A DNA stretch of 64,000 bases. It comes from Tetrahymena thermophila SB210. Lineage: Eukaryota; Ciliophora; Oligohymenophorea; Hymenostomatida; Tetrahymenidae. Positions 39,952-52,961 of this stretch are shown piece after piece. The translations under genes and the position numbers were made by a program. The notes under the pieces were generated by a model. That model was not told the DNA's origin. It made no database searches and saw nothing but the letters and a program-made list of their open reading frames with translations. The DNA is taken from positions 62,001-126,000 of the forward strand of contig NW_002476166.1 in assembly GCF_000189635.1 (NCBI RefSeq), written 5' to 3'. Position 1 is the first letter of the stretch, and the number at the start of each line of letters is the position of its first letter.

Positions 39952-42900
39952 ATGAAAGGTAATGAATACCAAGACAAGAGTAATATTGAAAATAGCCTCG
40001 ACAGGAGAAAGAATTATGATTAAAAATTTAGATAGAATTGGTAGAGCATATTAAAAAGTGTGGGATTAAGGGCTAGAAAGTTTTAAGTTTATTTTTTATT
40101 TATAATGCTAACTGCTTAAGGTATAGTATTTATAATAGAGGCTACAAGCGATTAGATTGATATTCCAAAGCTTATAGGAGGAATCTACCTCATTTCATTG
40201 AGTTTCTTTTGGTTTTTGATTTTGTTTTATTTGAGAAGAAAGAAAAAAAATTTAATATTGCATCAATAAAAATCATCTTGCTTTTCATAAAAGTCGCCAA
40301 ACCATAATAGGCAGCTATAGCAGATGAATTCTTCAATTCCATAAAATTTAAGGATTTCTTAGTAAATTTAGAACTAAAATTAGTAAGAAACTAAGTCGAT
40401 TTTTCAACAAGCATCTTTCATAAACAAGCAACCTTAAAGAAACTAAAATAGCAGATCTAGCTGTAAAATTTAGTAGAAAGAACGAAATTCTGTGGATTTA
40501 AAAGAAAATAATCACAAAAAGTCTGGATATTATTTATTAGTGAGAGATTTATTGATAATAGTATTCTCTACTCCAGCTGTGATATATATCTATGAGTATT
40601 TCCTTGACTCTATTCAGAAATCCTAGAGAAGTAATGAATAAGAATATTGTCCTGCATTTTGGACTGGAGTACTCACTCTGTTTTCATTTAAACTATTTAT
40701 ATCAAGACTAAAAATTCCTTTTATGTAAATAATTTATTTTTTATCAGGGTATTCCTATTTTATAGTGAAATATTGGATTTGCTGTGGCTTCAAACCTGAT
40801 ACCATTGTGATCAGCTTGATAATATTGTTCCATCAAGTTACTTTATAGGCCACTGACATTTTTAAAGTTCGGGTATACTCCTTTTTTAAGAAATACTCAA
40901 AACATCAAATTTTATTTGAAGCTCTTCGCCTTACAGTTGAACAAGGTGATCCAAAAAGTGATTTGGAAAACGATTTAGCTACCAGATTTATTAAATTATA
41001 ATCACAACACAAAAGAGAAAACGAAATTCCTTTAAATTACACTCCTAAGCATAAAATAAGCTAAAGCATTTAATTGGCTTAATAAAACTCAATTCAGAAT
41101 AAATCTTAATAATTTAACCCTTAATAAATAAATGATTATTAAGCATCTAAAGCTGTTATGATAGATAAAAACCAATCTGGTACAAGTTTTATGAATAACA
41201 CAAGCTATCCACTGAGGCGATAAGGAACATTTAACTAGAGAATAAATGATCTTAAAATGAGTGGCTTTTACTCTTAACTATTTAGTTTAATTCCTGTTGG
41301 AGTAGCAATAATAAGTAGTGGAAAAAATCTGCTCTATGCCAGTACTTAAATGCTTTAAATGCTTAATTGTTAGGATGAATAAAAAGCATTAAAAATTCTA
41401 CTTAATTTGAATACTAATGCTTAAAAATCTACATAGTTCAATGCTGCTGCAGAAGAAGAAATCGAAAGTGAAGATGATTAATAGTATTTAAATGGATAAA
41501 CAGATTATACTTCGAGCATAAATGCAAATTATAACAGTATCTTTAATGGTAAAAATTTAGCTTTTACAAATTTGAATGAAAAAAACTTACTAAAATAAAT
41601 TTATTTTTTTAGTTTTAATTTCTAAATTATTGAAAGACTAAATTTCATCTCTCCTTTTAAGAAATATCTTAAATTATTTTCTTGATAAATATTAGGATAT
41701 AATAATAGCGATAAAAAATAAAAGAAGGAAATTGATGTCAGCAACAACCGTTTCACTCCTCCATAACTAAATTAAAAGTCTCAAAACGGGTTTTAAATGA
41801 ATAATTAGTCTATAAGAGACAATTCAGCTATACCTTCAGGGTTAGTTGAAGAAGAGAGAAGCAGTAGATATATGATTGATGAAGAAGAAGACAACTCTAG
41901 AATAAGAAGGATTAGCATGAACGCATAAAATATGAATGGACAAAGCTATAGTAATAATAACTCAATAGTACATGTTAATAATCCAAATTACAGAACCATT
42001 TCTTACTCCTAATAACACGGAAGCTTTAAAGAGTAACAATAAATAATGAACATTATGAAGAGTCCTTAAAACAGTGTAAATGAAACTATGATAGAAATTG
42101 GAACTGAAAGAAACAACTTAATTAATTATAATTTATAAAATACTGACAAATAATAAATAATACCTGTTTAGCCAATTATTACTTCACATGCATAGCACTC
42201 TTAAAACAATCCAAGTAAAAAAATTGTGAAAAAATCTTCTTAAAACCTATCTAGCAACAAAGAGTTAAATGATAGATGGATAACAGATGATAATGCTTTG
42301 GTCCATCAGGCATAGTAGTCTGTAAGTTACATTTTTTCTATAAATTTACCAGTTATTGTATTAATAATTATTAAAAGTAATCTTAATTATATATGGGAAG
42401 AACATCATATACAAACATTCCTACTAAACACTTGCAGCAAAATCATTAGCCATAGTTATACTAGCAACAATAGTAAGACAGTTTAGGAGATACGGACAAA
42501 TAGATTATAGAAGAAGATGAATTGGGATAAACTTAATCAATTATAAATCCCGAACTTTAACTGAATGAATTGCAGTTCTAAAGGCCTGAATATAGTAAAA
42601 TGAATAGTCCAAAAAGCGGAGTGGAGTCTACAAGTTAGAAAAAAAGAGGAAGTGGCATCATGAGGAACAATTTAAGACAGATGAGTTATATGAAATATAC
42701 AAATGACAATGCTAGTGACAATAAGACAGAAGCTTAGCAAAGAGAAGAAAGTGTATTAAACATTCTCAATATCATGCTTGGATGGTAAGATTAGCAGCAG
42801 TAAAATAACCATACTCCGTGCCTTTAGAATCAATAAGTCTCAAGTGCAAAAATAAAATCATAAAAAAAAATAATTAATCAATAAATGTACTACACAAGCA

Positions 42901-45609
42901 ATTCAGTAGAGCCTGATATTATCAATTCACCATAAGCAGCAAGTATTGGACACCAGGTTTAAAGCACAACTTATGGCAAAGGTTTATCATATAATTAATC
43001 AACTATGGCATCTCACTCTTTAAATTAAATATAAGCTAAATAGCAACAGGAATCCATTTAAACTATAAATAATGAACTCATTAGTAACAGCTTAGCTAAA
43101 TAGCTTGATGTTAATAGAGAAAAATAGCCTACAGTTAAAATTAATTAACAGCTCCAAAGTGACACCGAGTAAGCTTAGTAAGAAGAGTAGAACCCCTTTC
43201 AAGATCAAATAAATGCCAAATAAATACCTTGCCAAAACAATGTGCCAAGCGCAGCAGCACTCTCTAGCAATAATACTTGTAAAAAAAAGTAAGGTGATGA
43301 TGCAAAAGATTTTGATGAGTTACTTAAATAAAAGCAATAACTTGGATACATCCAACAGGAAGGTAATGTTTCTACTATGCAAATCGAATATTTGGGTGAG
43401 TAGTATATTCTTAAAATTATAATTCATCAAGTTATTGTAGGATCTTCTGGAGAATAGTAGAAAGTTGCTATGATTGTAATGGAAAAGATGTGGTAAGATT
43501 TTATGATTAAAAAAGTTGAGGATTTAATCAAATAAAAGATGCAACTATTTGGGTCACTTTCTCATGAACTAAGAACTCCTTTGAATTGCTCAATATCTAT
43601 GATGGAAGTTCTGCAAAACATTGCATAATCTGAATAAAATCACCAAAGTTAGCTATTAAATTACATACAGCCTGCTCTTAATTCAAATAAACTCCTCTTG
43701 AATATGATTAATGATATTCTTGACTTTGTTCAGCTGGAAAATGGAAGTTTTAAGTTTGGTTATGTTGAATTTGATCTATAAAATCTTCTCAAAGAGTGTG
43801 TTTCGCTGGTTCAAATTTAAGCTAAAATGAAAAACTTAACTATTGCATGCTATTTTGATCCATAAACACCAAAAATAATTAAATCTGACCCCAATAGAAT
43901 TAGGCAGGTGATTCTAAATTTTTTAAGTAATGCATTGAAATTTACAATTGCTGGACATATTATTGTTTATGCATCTGCTCACAAGGTATTTAATTAATTA
44001 TTGATTCTTTATAATAATTATTTTAACATTTCTATTAATTTTATAAAAGGGAATATAAGAAGTAACTATTGGAGTCAAAGACACAGGAATAGGAATAAAT
44101 TAAGAAAATATAAATGAGATATTTAAAATATTTAACAAAATAGATTTAGGTAATAATTCAAAGCTTAATCTCTAAGGCTGTGGTGTAGGCTTGGCTTTAA
44201 GTAATAGTATAGCAAGGGCTTTAGGACCTTAAGATAACCAAGGAATATAAGTATAAAGTGAGAAGAATCATGGTTCTAACTTTTCATTTGTTGTTTAAAA
44301 CTAAAATCCTCCTATTTCAAACAAGGAAGAAGATATTTATGAAAACGAAGATGTTTCAAACGAAAGATTATTTGCTAATTTCTCAATAATAAGACCATAA
44401 GTAACCCAAATAAATAAGGATAAAGATTTATTATAACATTTTCAAACAAAACGTAGACACTCAAATATTTCTTTAAATAGCAATCAAGCTAATATCAAAG
44501 GTAGTATACGCTAGACAAGATTATAATCTTAAACTTCAAATAGTAATTAAATAACTAATAGTATCAGTAATTCAATCATTAATGGATGCTAAAATAATAA
44601 TAACAATATTTAGCAAATAAACTATAACCATAATAACCATGCTAAAACTTTAACAAATTTAAATACAGCATGTAAAGATGGATAAAATGATGGAATGAGT
44701 TTTAGCAGTGATAATTCTCTATAAATTAATGCAGCAGACCAGAATTTAAAAATGAGATCTATCTCACTTACATAAATATCATTGAGCTAAAGAAAGAATA
44801 TCATTAATTCATACAGCTCAGTAGCTCAAGAGCAGTAATCTCCAAAAGATTTTTAATAGAAACCAAAACAAGCACATCATTACTTCTACAATAACAATAA
44901 TTCAACCATTGGAAATCCATAATCGCCATCAAGAAATCATTCTTAGTATGGTTAGATGTCGTTTGTAAATGTAATGAGTGTAGGTGAAAAAAAAGTTAGT
45001 CTTTTAGAAACAATAAAATCTAAAGATTTCTAGGATATGCACTTGCTTGATCATTAAAAATATGAGTCACCTGCTGGATTTAATTCATATTATGAGGAAA
45101 AAGATTCTTAAGTTATAAAACGAAGTTTAGAATGCATTCAAAATAACATAATATAATTCGGATGCAATTGCCCTTAAATTTTAATAGTAGATGATTAAGA
45201 ATTTAATCTATTTTCTCTAAGTTAACTGCTAAAATAATTTTATGGTATAATATCTGATACAGCAATTAACTTTCCTTAGGTTATGGAAAAGATTTAAAGC
45301 AAGCTAAACTCTAAATGTTGTAAAACATATCGCATAATTTTTATGGATATAAACATGCCTTAAAAAAGTGGTTACGAAGTAGCTCGGGAAATAAAATTCT
45401 TCTATAATAATAATGAAATTTTAGAACAAATAAAGCCAACTATTATTGCATGCAGTGCTTACAACGGTGAAGAGGACAAAAAGAAAGCTTATACTCATGG
45501 TATGGTAGATTTTGTAACCAAACCAATTATGAAAGCAGCTCTTGATGCTATTATTTCGAAATATTATGATAGCACTAGCTTAATCCCATAATAGCTTTTG
45601 AATAATTGA
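39952..45609 (+). CDS. Hybrid sensor histidine kinase with six membrane segments
   Basis: Four exons: 39952-41548, 41696-42321, 42378-43985 and 44050-45609. Introns are 147, 56 and 64 nt, and the exons total 5391 nt, giving 1796 residues. The N-terminal ~330 residues hold about six membrane segments, separated by a Gln/Ser-rich loop. A PAS-like stretch follows (PVGVAIISSGKNLLYAS), then a long Gln/Asn-rich linker. The kinase core has the H-box SHELRTPLN with phosphoacceptor His1137. Its N-box is NRIRQVILNFLSNALKF and its G-boxes are KDTGIGI and GCGVGLAL. The C-terminal receiver has VDDQEFN, MDINMP with phosphoacceptor Asp1710, and the conserved Lys in VTKP. All catalytic residues are present, so an intact His-to-Asp phosphorelay is predicted. 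The stimulus and downstream partner are unknown. Confidence 0.94.
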
Positions 45610-46418
45610 TTATTCTAAATTAATATAATAAAAATATTTTAAAATTAATAATAAACTAAGAACTAATACAAATAATAATTCAATTAATTATAATTCAAAG
45701 ATACTGACTGACTTTTATAATCAATTTATATAAAAAACCTTACTTATATACAATCTTTAAATTATGTTTTAATGAATCTAATATTTTAACATTCTCCATT
45801 TTTATTGTAAAGTAGGAAAAAAAGTATTTATATAAAATCAACTAATCATTATTTATATATCAGTTTAATTTTATAAAAATGAATGAAAAGGAAGTTAAAA
45901 CTATTGAGTCATCAAAAAATTTTATTTTAAAAATAATTCAGAGGGAAATATCTTTATTTTTTTTAAAAAAACATTGCAAAATCATTTAAGATATTTGATT
46001 TTAGCTTTATTTTTCTCAGAACCTCAAATCAAAATGTTAACTTTTTACTCTAGTTTTATTTTTAAATGGTTAAAAATCTTTGATTAAAAAACCGCTTTGT
46101 ATGATCATTAAAAACATTTTATTTTACAGTGATTGAGTAAACAAATAAATTTCTATAAAATTTACTCATTTTAAAAAACAATTATTTTTTTTAAATATAT
46201 TTTTTATAAAAAAATTTGTTTTAATCCTTTGTTGAAAAAAGTATAATTTGAAAATTGATAATTATAAGTGAGAGATTTCATGTCATTTAAAATAAGAATA
46301 TTCTTCTATTATATCGTTTTATAAATTAAATTAATTTGAATAATTCTTAAATAAATCATAAATTTATTACTATTTAAAAATATTAGATTAATTTTTTACA
46401 AAGAAATTTAGTAGAAAT
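45610..46418. other. AT-rich intergenic region
   Basis: Spacer of about 0.8 kb between two co-directed genes, containing the kinase 3' UTR and the promoter of the second SDR. No other feature was supported. Confidence 0.6.
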
Positions 46419-47602
46419 ATGGGATTTTGGATAAATCTTTTACTTTTTGTAAGCGGTTCTATTGTGTTGTACTTCATTAAACAGTATTTTAATGGAGGAA
46501 TATGCACTTTGAAGAAAGATATTTCAAATAAAATCGTAATTATTACAGGAGCTTCAGGAGGAATAGGATTAGAAATAGCAAGATGTTTAGCAGCGATGGG
46601 AGGAACTATTATATTTGCATGTAGAGATGCTCAAAAAACTCTTGAAATTATTGAAGAAATAAAAAAAGAAACTGAAAATGAAAAACTAGAATATATTCCT
46701 TGCGATTTAAGTAAATTGGATTCTGTAAATTAGTTTTGCTTACTATTTAAGAGGAGGTTTAGCTAGGTTGATATCATTATCAATAATGCAGGTAAATAAT
46801 GAATTAAATAAATTTATACAGGATATTTACTAAGTATGTGTAAATAAATGTATACTTGAGCACTAATTTAAATAAAAGGTACTATGAAGAATAGATATGA
46901 TATAAGTGAAGATGGTTACGAAATGAATTATGCAGTTAATCATTTGGGACATTTTGCTCTCACATATTAACTGCTTGATTTGATTAGAAGAAATCCTAGA
47001 TGTAGAGTTATCAATGTTTCTTCTTCATCTCATTCTAAAATTGACGAAATAGATATAGGAAAACTCTCTGATGAAGATTATTTTGACCCGTAAAAACAAA
47101 AAACTTGAATTATCCAATTTTATATTTATTTATTTCAATTTTTAGAAAATATTTTATGCTTTGATTTGAATTGAATTGCCAACAAAAGATAAATCAAAAA
47201 TATTATTTTTTATAATAAAGCTATTTTTCTTATTACAGAACCAAACTTTGTAATTTGTTATTCACTAAAGAGCTATAAAGAAAATTAGAAAAAGTAGGTG
47301 CTAAGGTAGTTGCAGTTCATCCTGGTACAGTTAGAAGTAATTTAATCGATGAAATTCTTGATGATAGTAAGTTTTATAAACTTATATTTTACCTTATATA
47401 TCCTATATACTGGCTCTTTACCAAAGATACCTTTTAAGGAGCTTAAACTATACTCTACTGTGCTTTAGAAAAGCATGAGAGACTTAAAGAAGGTGGATAT
47501 TATAGCGATTGTGAGTTAAATACTCCTTCAGAATTATCAGAAAATAAAGAGTTAGCTAAATAGTTATGGGACGATAGTGCTGTTGCTTTAGGATTTATTT
47601 GA
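46419..47602 (+). CDS. Short-chain dehydrogenase/reductase with altered Tyr-Lys motif
   Basis: Paralogue of the SDR at 23799-24929. Three exons: 46419-46791, 46879-47089 and 47239-47602, with introns of 87 and 149 nt, giving 315 residues. A membrane anchor covers residues ~3-20. It is followed by YFNGGICT, the cofactor motif TGASGGIG at 43-50, NNAG at 122-125 and VSSSS near 171-175. The active-site Lys197 is in DPTKLCN, but the residue four places before it is Phe193 and the nearest Tyr is one residue too early (Tyr192). The second intron falls between Pro195 and Thr196 inside this motif. Either the Tyr is displaced, or the splice site differs from my model. The C-terminal half follows the retinol-dehydrogenase pattern (VVAVHPGTVRSNL). 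It is 1.1 kb upstream of an aldo-keto reductase gene. Confidence 0.9.
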
Positions 47603-48719
47603 ATTATTGATCAACCAAATTAAATTTATAATAAATAAATATTAAATAATTATAAAATTTACTGTTATTTATTTAACTCTATAGGAATATTTTTAATTTC
47701 ATTTAATTTTTAAAAAATTTTTAATTTATTTTAAAATAGAATTTATTTCTTCATAAATACTTCTTAGGGGAAAAAAAATGGTTTTCTCTTAATTAATATT
47801 CAATACTTTAATAATAAAAAGCAATTGTTTAACTCCACTAAAAATAATTTATAAACACATTTAACCTAATAATTAGTTAATTATTTATATATTAATCTTC
47901 TTATTATATATTTTTTAATTTAAAACAATCAAACTTTTATTAATTTTTAAAAATAATTAAGTATTTAAGATATTTACAATCAAAATTCTAATTTAAAATT
48001 TTATTCAAAGTATTTTTATATCATTAAAAAAAATTTCTTTCATGCAACTAAACCTAAAAATTAATAAATAAAAAGATAAAATTTGACATTTTAGAATAAT
48101 TTTTCTCATTTTTATTTAGTTTATTATTAAAAAATATTTTATTGTATATTTAATTACATTTTTAAACTGTAGGTAGTTTGTGAATTTTAAACCAAAATTA
48201 AAATCTATTTTTTTTACTTTATTTTTAACTAAAATTGTAGTAAATCTTACAAATAATTTGAATTTAATATATTTATGATTATAATACTCAGAATAATTAA
48301 TTATCAAAATTTTTAAATTTATCATAATAACAATTTTTTTTCTTACGATTTTAATTTGATTCTGTAGGAATTATGTTTATTAAAAATGGATAAAAGTTAA
48401 ATATTTAAAAAAAGAGAGGGTAAATAAATCTATTTAAAGATATAAAATATATAAGAATTATACTTGACCAAAAGTAAAAAACTTGAATTAGGGAAAATAC
48501 AAATATGATCTCCTTAATTTGAAAAGTAATTTATTAAAATAAATTAAGTGAGTAATTATTTCTTATAAATTATTTGGAAAATATCATACTTTATCAGCTG
48601 TTACAAGCTTTAATTTCTGGATTTGTTCTTTTTTTATTAATTAAAAATGAAAATTTTTTATTGTAATGATTTAATTAATCCAAAACAAAACTAATACATT
48701 AAAACCTAACAAATCTAAA
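47603..48719. other. AT-rich intergenic region
   Basis: About 1.1 kb between the second SDR and the aldo-keto reductase, both on the plus strand. Short minus-strand open stretches here are Asn/Lys/Ile-rich noise. No gene was supported. Confidence 0.6.
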
Positions 48720-49607
48720 ATGAATAAATCAGTACACTCTACTAAACTCAGCAATGGTTAAATCATGCCATTAATTGGATTAGGAACTTTTTTACTAAAT
48801 AGTAAAGACGAAATGACTAACTTACTTAGAGCTGCATTAGATGCAGGATATCGCCATATTGATACTGCAGTCATTTACTAAAATGAAGCTATAATAGGAT
48901 AAGCTCTTTAAAATATTTTTTAGGAGGGAAAGTATAGTAGAAAAGATCTCTTTATTGTAAGCAAGGTTTTTCCTAACTAAGGAACCAACATTCTTGAATC
49001 TGTTAAAAAATCACTTTAAGATTTGTAACTTGACTACATAGATTTATATTATCTGCATTTCCCTTTAGGTTTCCCAAATGAAAAGGGAGAATTCCATCAC
49101 TTACCTGTTCATGTAGCATGGGCTTAGCTTGAAGAAGCAAATAGATTAGGCTTAGTTAAGTCTATTGGTGTATCAAACTTTAATGTTATGGCTCTTGTCG
49201 ATCTTCTTAGCTATGCAAAAATAAAGCCAGTTTCAAACTAGGTTGAAGTCAGTGTTTTTATACAGCAAAAAAACCTGATTAAATTTTGCTAAAATTATGG
49301 TATTCATGTCACTGCCTATGCACCCTTAGCAAAATACAACGATGTTGAGTCAAATCCTATTCTTCAAAAGATTGCTAAAAAGCACAATGCTTCTATTTCC
49401 TAAGTACTATTAGGATTCTTATTGAACTAAGGACTTTCAGTAATCCCTAAAACTGATAAACCTGCTAGATTGAAACAAAATTTTGATTCCATTCATGTAA
49501 AACTTTCTGAAGAAGATTTCAAAGATTTAGAAACCCTTAATAAGAATCAAAGAACCATCGATCCTTCTACTATGTAAATGTGGAATTATGTTCCATTCTT
49601 TGACTGA
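48720..49607 (+). CDS. Aldo-keto reductase
   Basis: Intronless, 295 residues, the usual size of a single (alpha/beta)8 barrel aldo-keto reductase. The catalytic tetrad is complete: Asp48 and Tyr53 in [11 protein letters not shown], Lys82 in IVSKVFP, and His113 in YYLHFP. Further family marks are [18 protein letters not shown], an NQVEVSVF strand, the AYAPLAKY segment and the NADPH-binding end [14 protein letters not shown]. It should reduce aldehydes and ketones with NADPH in the cytosol. The substrate cannot be told from sequence. The gene is 1.1 kb downstream of an SDR gene on the same strand. The pair may share a detoxification or carbonyl-metabolism role, though ciliate genes are normally transcribed singly. 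Confidence 0.96.
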
Positions 49608-51024
49608 AAAAGTAATAGATATCAACCTAACAATAATATTTTTATTTTGATGACTCAAATTAGTATTCAATTTTTTATTTAGCTTTGTCTTAGGTTTAGA
49701 TATTTTTATAATAGGTTTTATGTAATTATTTAATGATTTTTTTAAAAGTTTAATATGCATTTAAGATTTATTTATTATTGCATTCCAATATTGAAACGAA
49801 ATTTGGTTTTATAAATTATAATTTAAAAAATAAATATTTTAAATTTTATTTTCTAAAAAAATAACTTTTATTTTAAAAAAATTTTTTAGCCTTTAATAAA
49901 ATTTATTTTATTTCTTTATTTGAAATTAATTTTATCTTCAATAAAATTATAAGTATAGCTGGATTTTATTTGGCAAATTTATTTTATGATAGGACAATTT
50001 AAGATTTATTCTACATATATTTAAACTTAATTTATAGGTGAAAAATACATTTTCTTAAAGTGTCTTTAAAAAGATTAATCGAAATCATTTTTCTACAAAT
50101 TAAAATTTGATTTTTAAATTAAGCAATATATTTCTATCATTTAAAATCAGGAAAATAATAATGTCTAAAAACAAACTTCTTTGATTTGTGAATATTCAAA
50201 AAAATTATTTTAATACTTAGGGCCATATTTATTAAAGTGAATAATAATTTTCAATCAAAGAAATATTATTAAAAGTTGAAAATTTAATACAAAATTTTAC
50301 TTGTAGAAAATTTTATTTAATATGGAAAAGTATTTTTCAACTAAAATAAAAATTTAAGTGAATTAAAGTGCAAAATAGGCTTCAACAGCATATTCTAATT
50401 TGAAACTAAAAAAATAAATCTTTAACCTAGATTTTTTATTCAAAAATTAATCGTTTTACTTAAAATTTATAGAATAAATCTAACAAATATCCATTTTAAT
50501 TTCTTGGCTAGAGATAAAAGTCTATTTAAAATTCAGGGAGATTTAACATTGATTAATTATGTCAAATTGATAAAATTGATAGAATTTAAATAAAAAATTA
50601 AATAAACTTAAGAAAAAAATTTAAATATGAAAATTTTCTAAATTTATTTGTTTTTGTAAATTATTTTGATATAAAAATTGATTTTTATAAAACGCTGTTT
50701 CAAATAAATTTTAAAATATTTCATAAAAAATGAAATAAGTTTTTGCTCAGAAATGTTTTATTAACTAATATGATCTCATTTTAAATATTTATCAACCAAA
50801 AAACTAAAAAATTCTAATCAGCTTTTTCTAGCAGATTTATCTTTATTAATAATAAGTGAAAAATAAATTGCTAAAATCAAAGACAATAATAATTACAAAG
50901 ACATATTTATTTTACCTATGTAAATCAAATTATTAATAAATATTTTTATAAAGATATATTTTTAGTTTTTAATATTTTATATAAATGTTGAGATTTAATT
51001 AATTAATTAAGTTGATTTGCAATC
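49608..51024. other. AT-rich intergenic region between convergent genes
   Basis: About 1.4 kb of featureless AT-rich DNA between the 3' ends of the aldo-keto reductase and NEK kinase genes. No coding frame, RNA gene or repeat family was recognised. Confidence 0.6.
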
Positions 51025-52961
51025 TCATCTATATTGTTTACTTAGAAGAGATCTAACTTCTGTTTATACTCTTTTTGCTCCACCAAAATATAAAGCTTCT
51101 TTATTAGAATTCAAAGAAGAATATGGAAGAGGAATGTCATTTCTAATTGAGTAAGGTTTTTTGATATATTAATTTGCGTTTTTAGAATCCCCACTGAAAG
51201 GATTCTTAGCACTATAAATATCTCTGTGAGGAATAATTCTATTACTGTATTAGATATCATTCTCTTAGTCTCTATTTCTTTCATAATATGAATGTCTATC
51301 GCTTCTTTTTCTTTCGAATTATGTCGGTTTGTTAATATAATTTAGATTGTAATGATTATCCTAGAAGAGCTATCTGTATTAGTAATTTTGGAAGTCTTCA
51401 GATATTTTTCTTTTTCTTAAATCCAAATTAGAGCTTGATGGGATATTTTGTTATGACTGCTAGGATAAGTATTCTCTTGAATTTAGATTATTTAATCTTC
51501 TCTGAATTTCTTATTCAAGCAGTAAATCAAATCTTTGATATTGCTGAGGCTAAGAGTTTTAAGATTTCAATTGTATTCCAGAATTAGATCTTACTCTCCT
51601 CATATTTTTCAATTCTTCTGAAGTTGGTGTTTGATAAGTACCTATTTAGTTATTAGGAGTAAATTTTTTTATCTCCTATTAGCTATTAGTATTGTACGAA
51701 GGTTTAGGTAACCTTTCTTAAAGATTTTTCTTATTAGCAGGAAACTTTATTTAATCAAGTACACTTAATTTTTAGTTGATTGCTTGAGCATTAGAGTCTT
51801 CTTTTGAAAAGGTTTCTAATTTTATATTTAAATCTTCTATTTTTTTCTTTATAATAGGTAGATTAAGTAGTTAATCGCAATCAGGTCTTGTGATCTAATT
51901 AATATTAAGACATTAGCTTATAAGGTTACTCAACTCACTAGAATATCTATATTTTAGGAAAATAAAATTTATTTAACATAATTAATCAAATATGTTAAAT
52001 TTTTAAATAGACAAATAAATAATTTGATAGTAAAATATAAATTTAATTATTGTTAGCTCTGCTATCATTTAACTGAACATGAATGCATTAAAAATTGATT
52101 CAAAATTTAAATATTAAAGCATTAAACAAGATAATCTACTTTAAATACTTTGATTTAAATGTTGAAGATTTATGAAAATTATATTTTGATGGAATTCATA
52201 ATATTAAAGTTTAGAAAAATTTATGGCAACTGAAATAATTTATTTTCAATAATTTACCTTGAAGGAATTCTTTCATAAATTCCCTTGCCAATTTTCTTGA
52301 AAAGCGAAGGCATATCAGATGCAAGGAAAGGAGGTTTTTGGGCACAGAGTTCATATATAAGACATCCAAGACTCCAGATATCACTTTTGTTGTTATACAT
52401 TTAGTCTTTCCAAACTTCAGGTGAAGTATAGTAAGGAGTGCCAACTTAAGTTCTCGCCAAATTTGCCTAAGTTATTTTAGAGACATTCAAGTCTCCAATC
52501 TTGGCATTTCTTCTACTATCTAAAAATATATTAGCACATTTTAAGTCTCTGTGTAAAATTTTTAAATCATGGAGAGCTTTCAATCCATATAGCATTTAAA
52601 TTGTCCAAATCCATATTTAATTTTCATCAAGGTAGGTTTTTGATTTAATGCAACTTTTCACTTATTAGTGTAAATCACCTCCAGCAGCATATTCCATAAT
52701 AACAAAAAGACATTCAGACTATTCATCGTAGATTGCTTCTTTGTAAGCAATTACATATTGATTTTTGATACTTGCTAATATGCGCACTTCATTGAGAGCA
52801 TTATCTTTATCTCTTTATTTCATTAATCCTATTTTGCATCTCTTCATAGCATAAGATTGTCCATCTGATTTTCTAACAACCTTGTAGACTTTAGCAAAAG
52901 ATCCCTCTCCTAAAGTTTTAATAATATCAAAATCTTTCAGTTAGCTAGATGAGCTGCTCAT
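51025..52961 (-). CDS. NEK-family serine/threonine kinase
   Basis: Two exons, 52961-52258 and 51946-51025, around a 311-nt intron, giving 541 residues. The kinase domain covers about residues 10-262. It has the Gly-loop GEGSFAKV (17-24), Lys39, Glu57, HRDLKCANIF with His136 and Asp138, and GDLNVSK with Asp156 in the DLN variant of DFG. It continues with GTPYYTSPE and SDIWSLGCLIYE. The spacing and wording match the NIMA-related kinases, which control centrioles, basal bodies and cilium length, and which ciliates have in large numbers. All catalytic residues are present. The C-terminal half is a Lys/Gln/Ser/Asn-rich tail with a short charged helix (IIKKKIEDLNIKLE), and no recognisable domain. 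A ciliary or cortical target is inferred from the family only. Confidence 0.95.

Noticed and set aside
40725-40747. Possible 23-base intron in the histidine kinase gene (GTAAAT...TTATCAG)
   Set aside because: The frame stays open straight through and encodes a plausible hydrophobic segment (MQIIYFLSGYSYFIV). Removing 23 bases would shift the frame and destroy the downstream protein.
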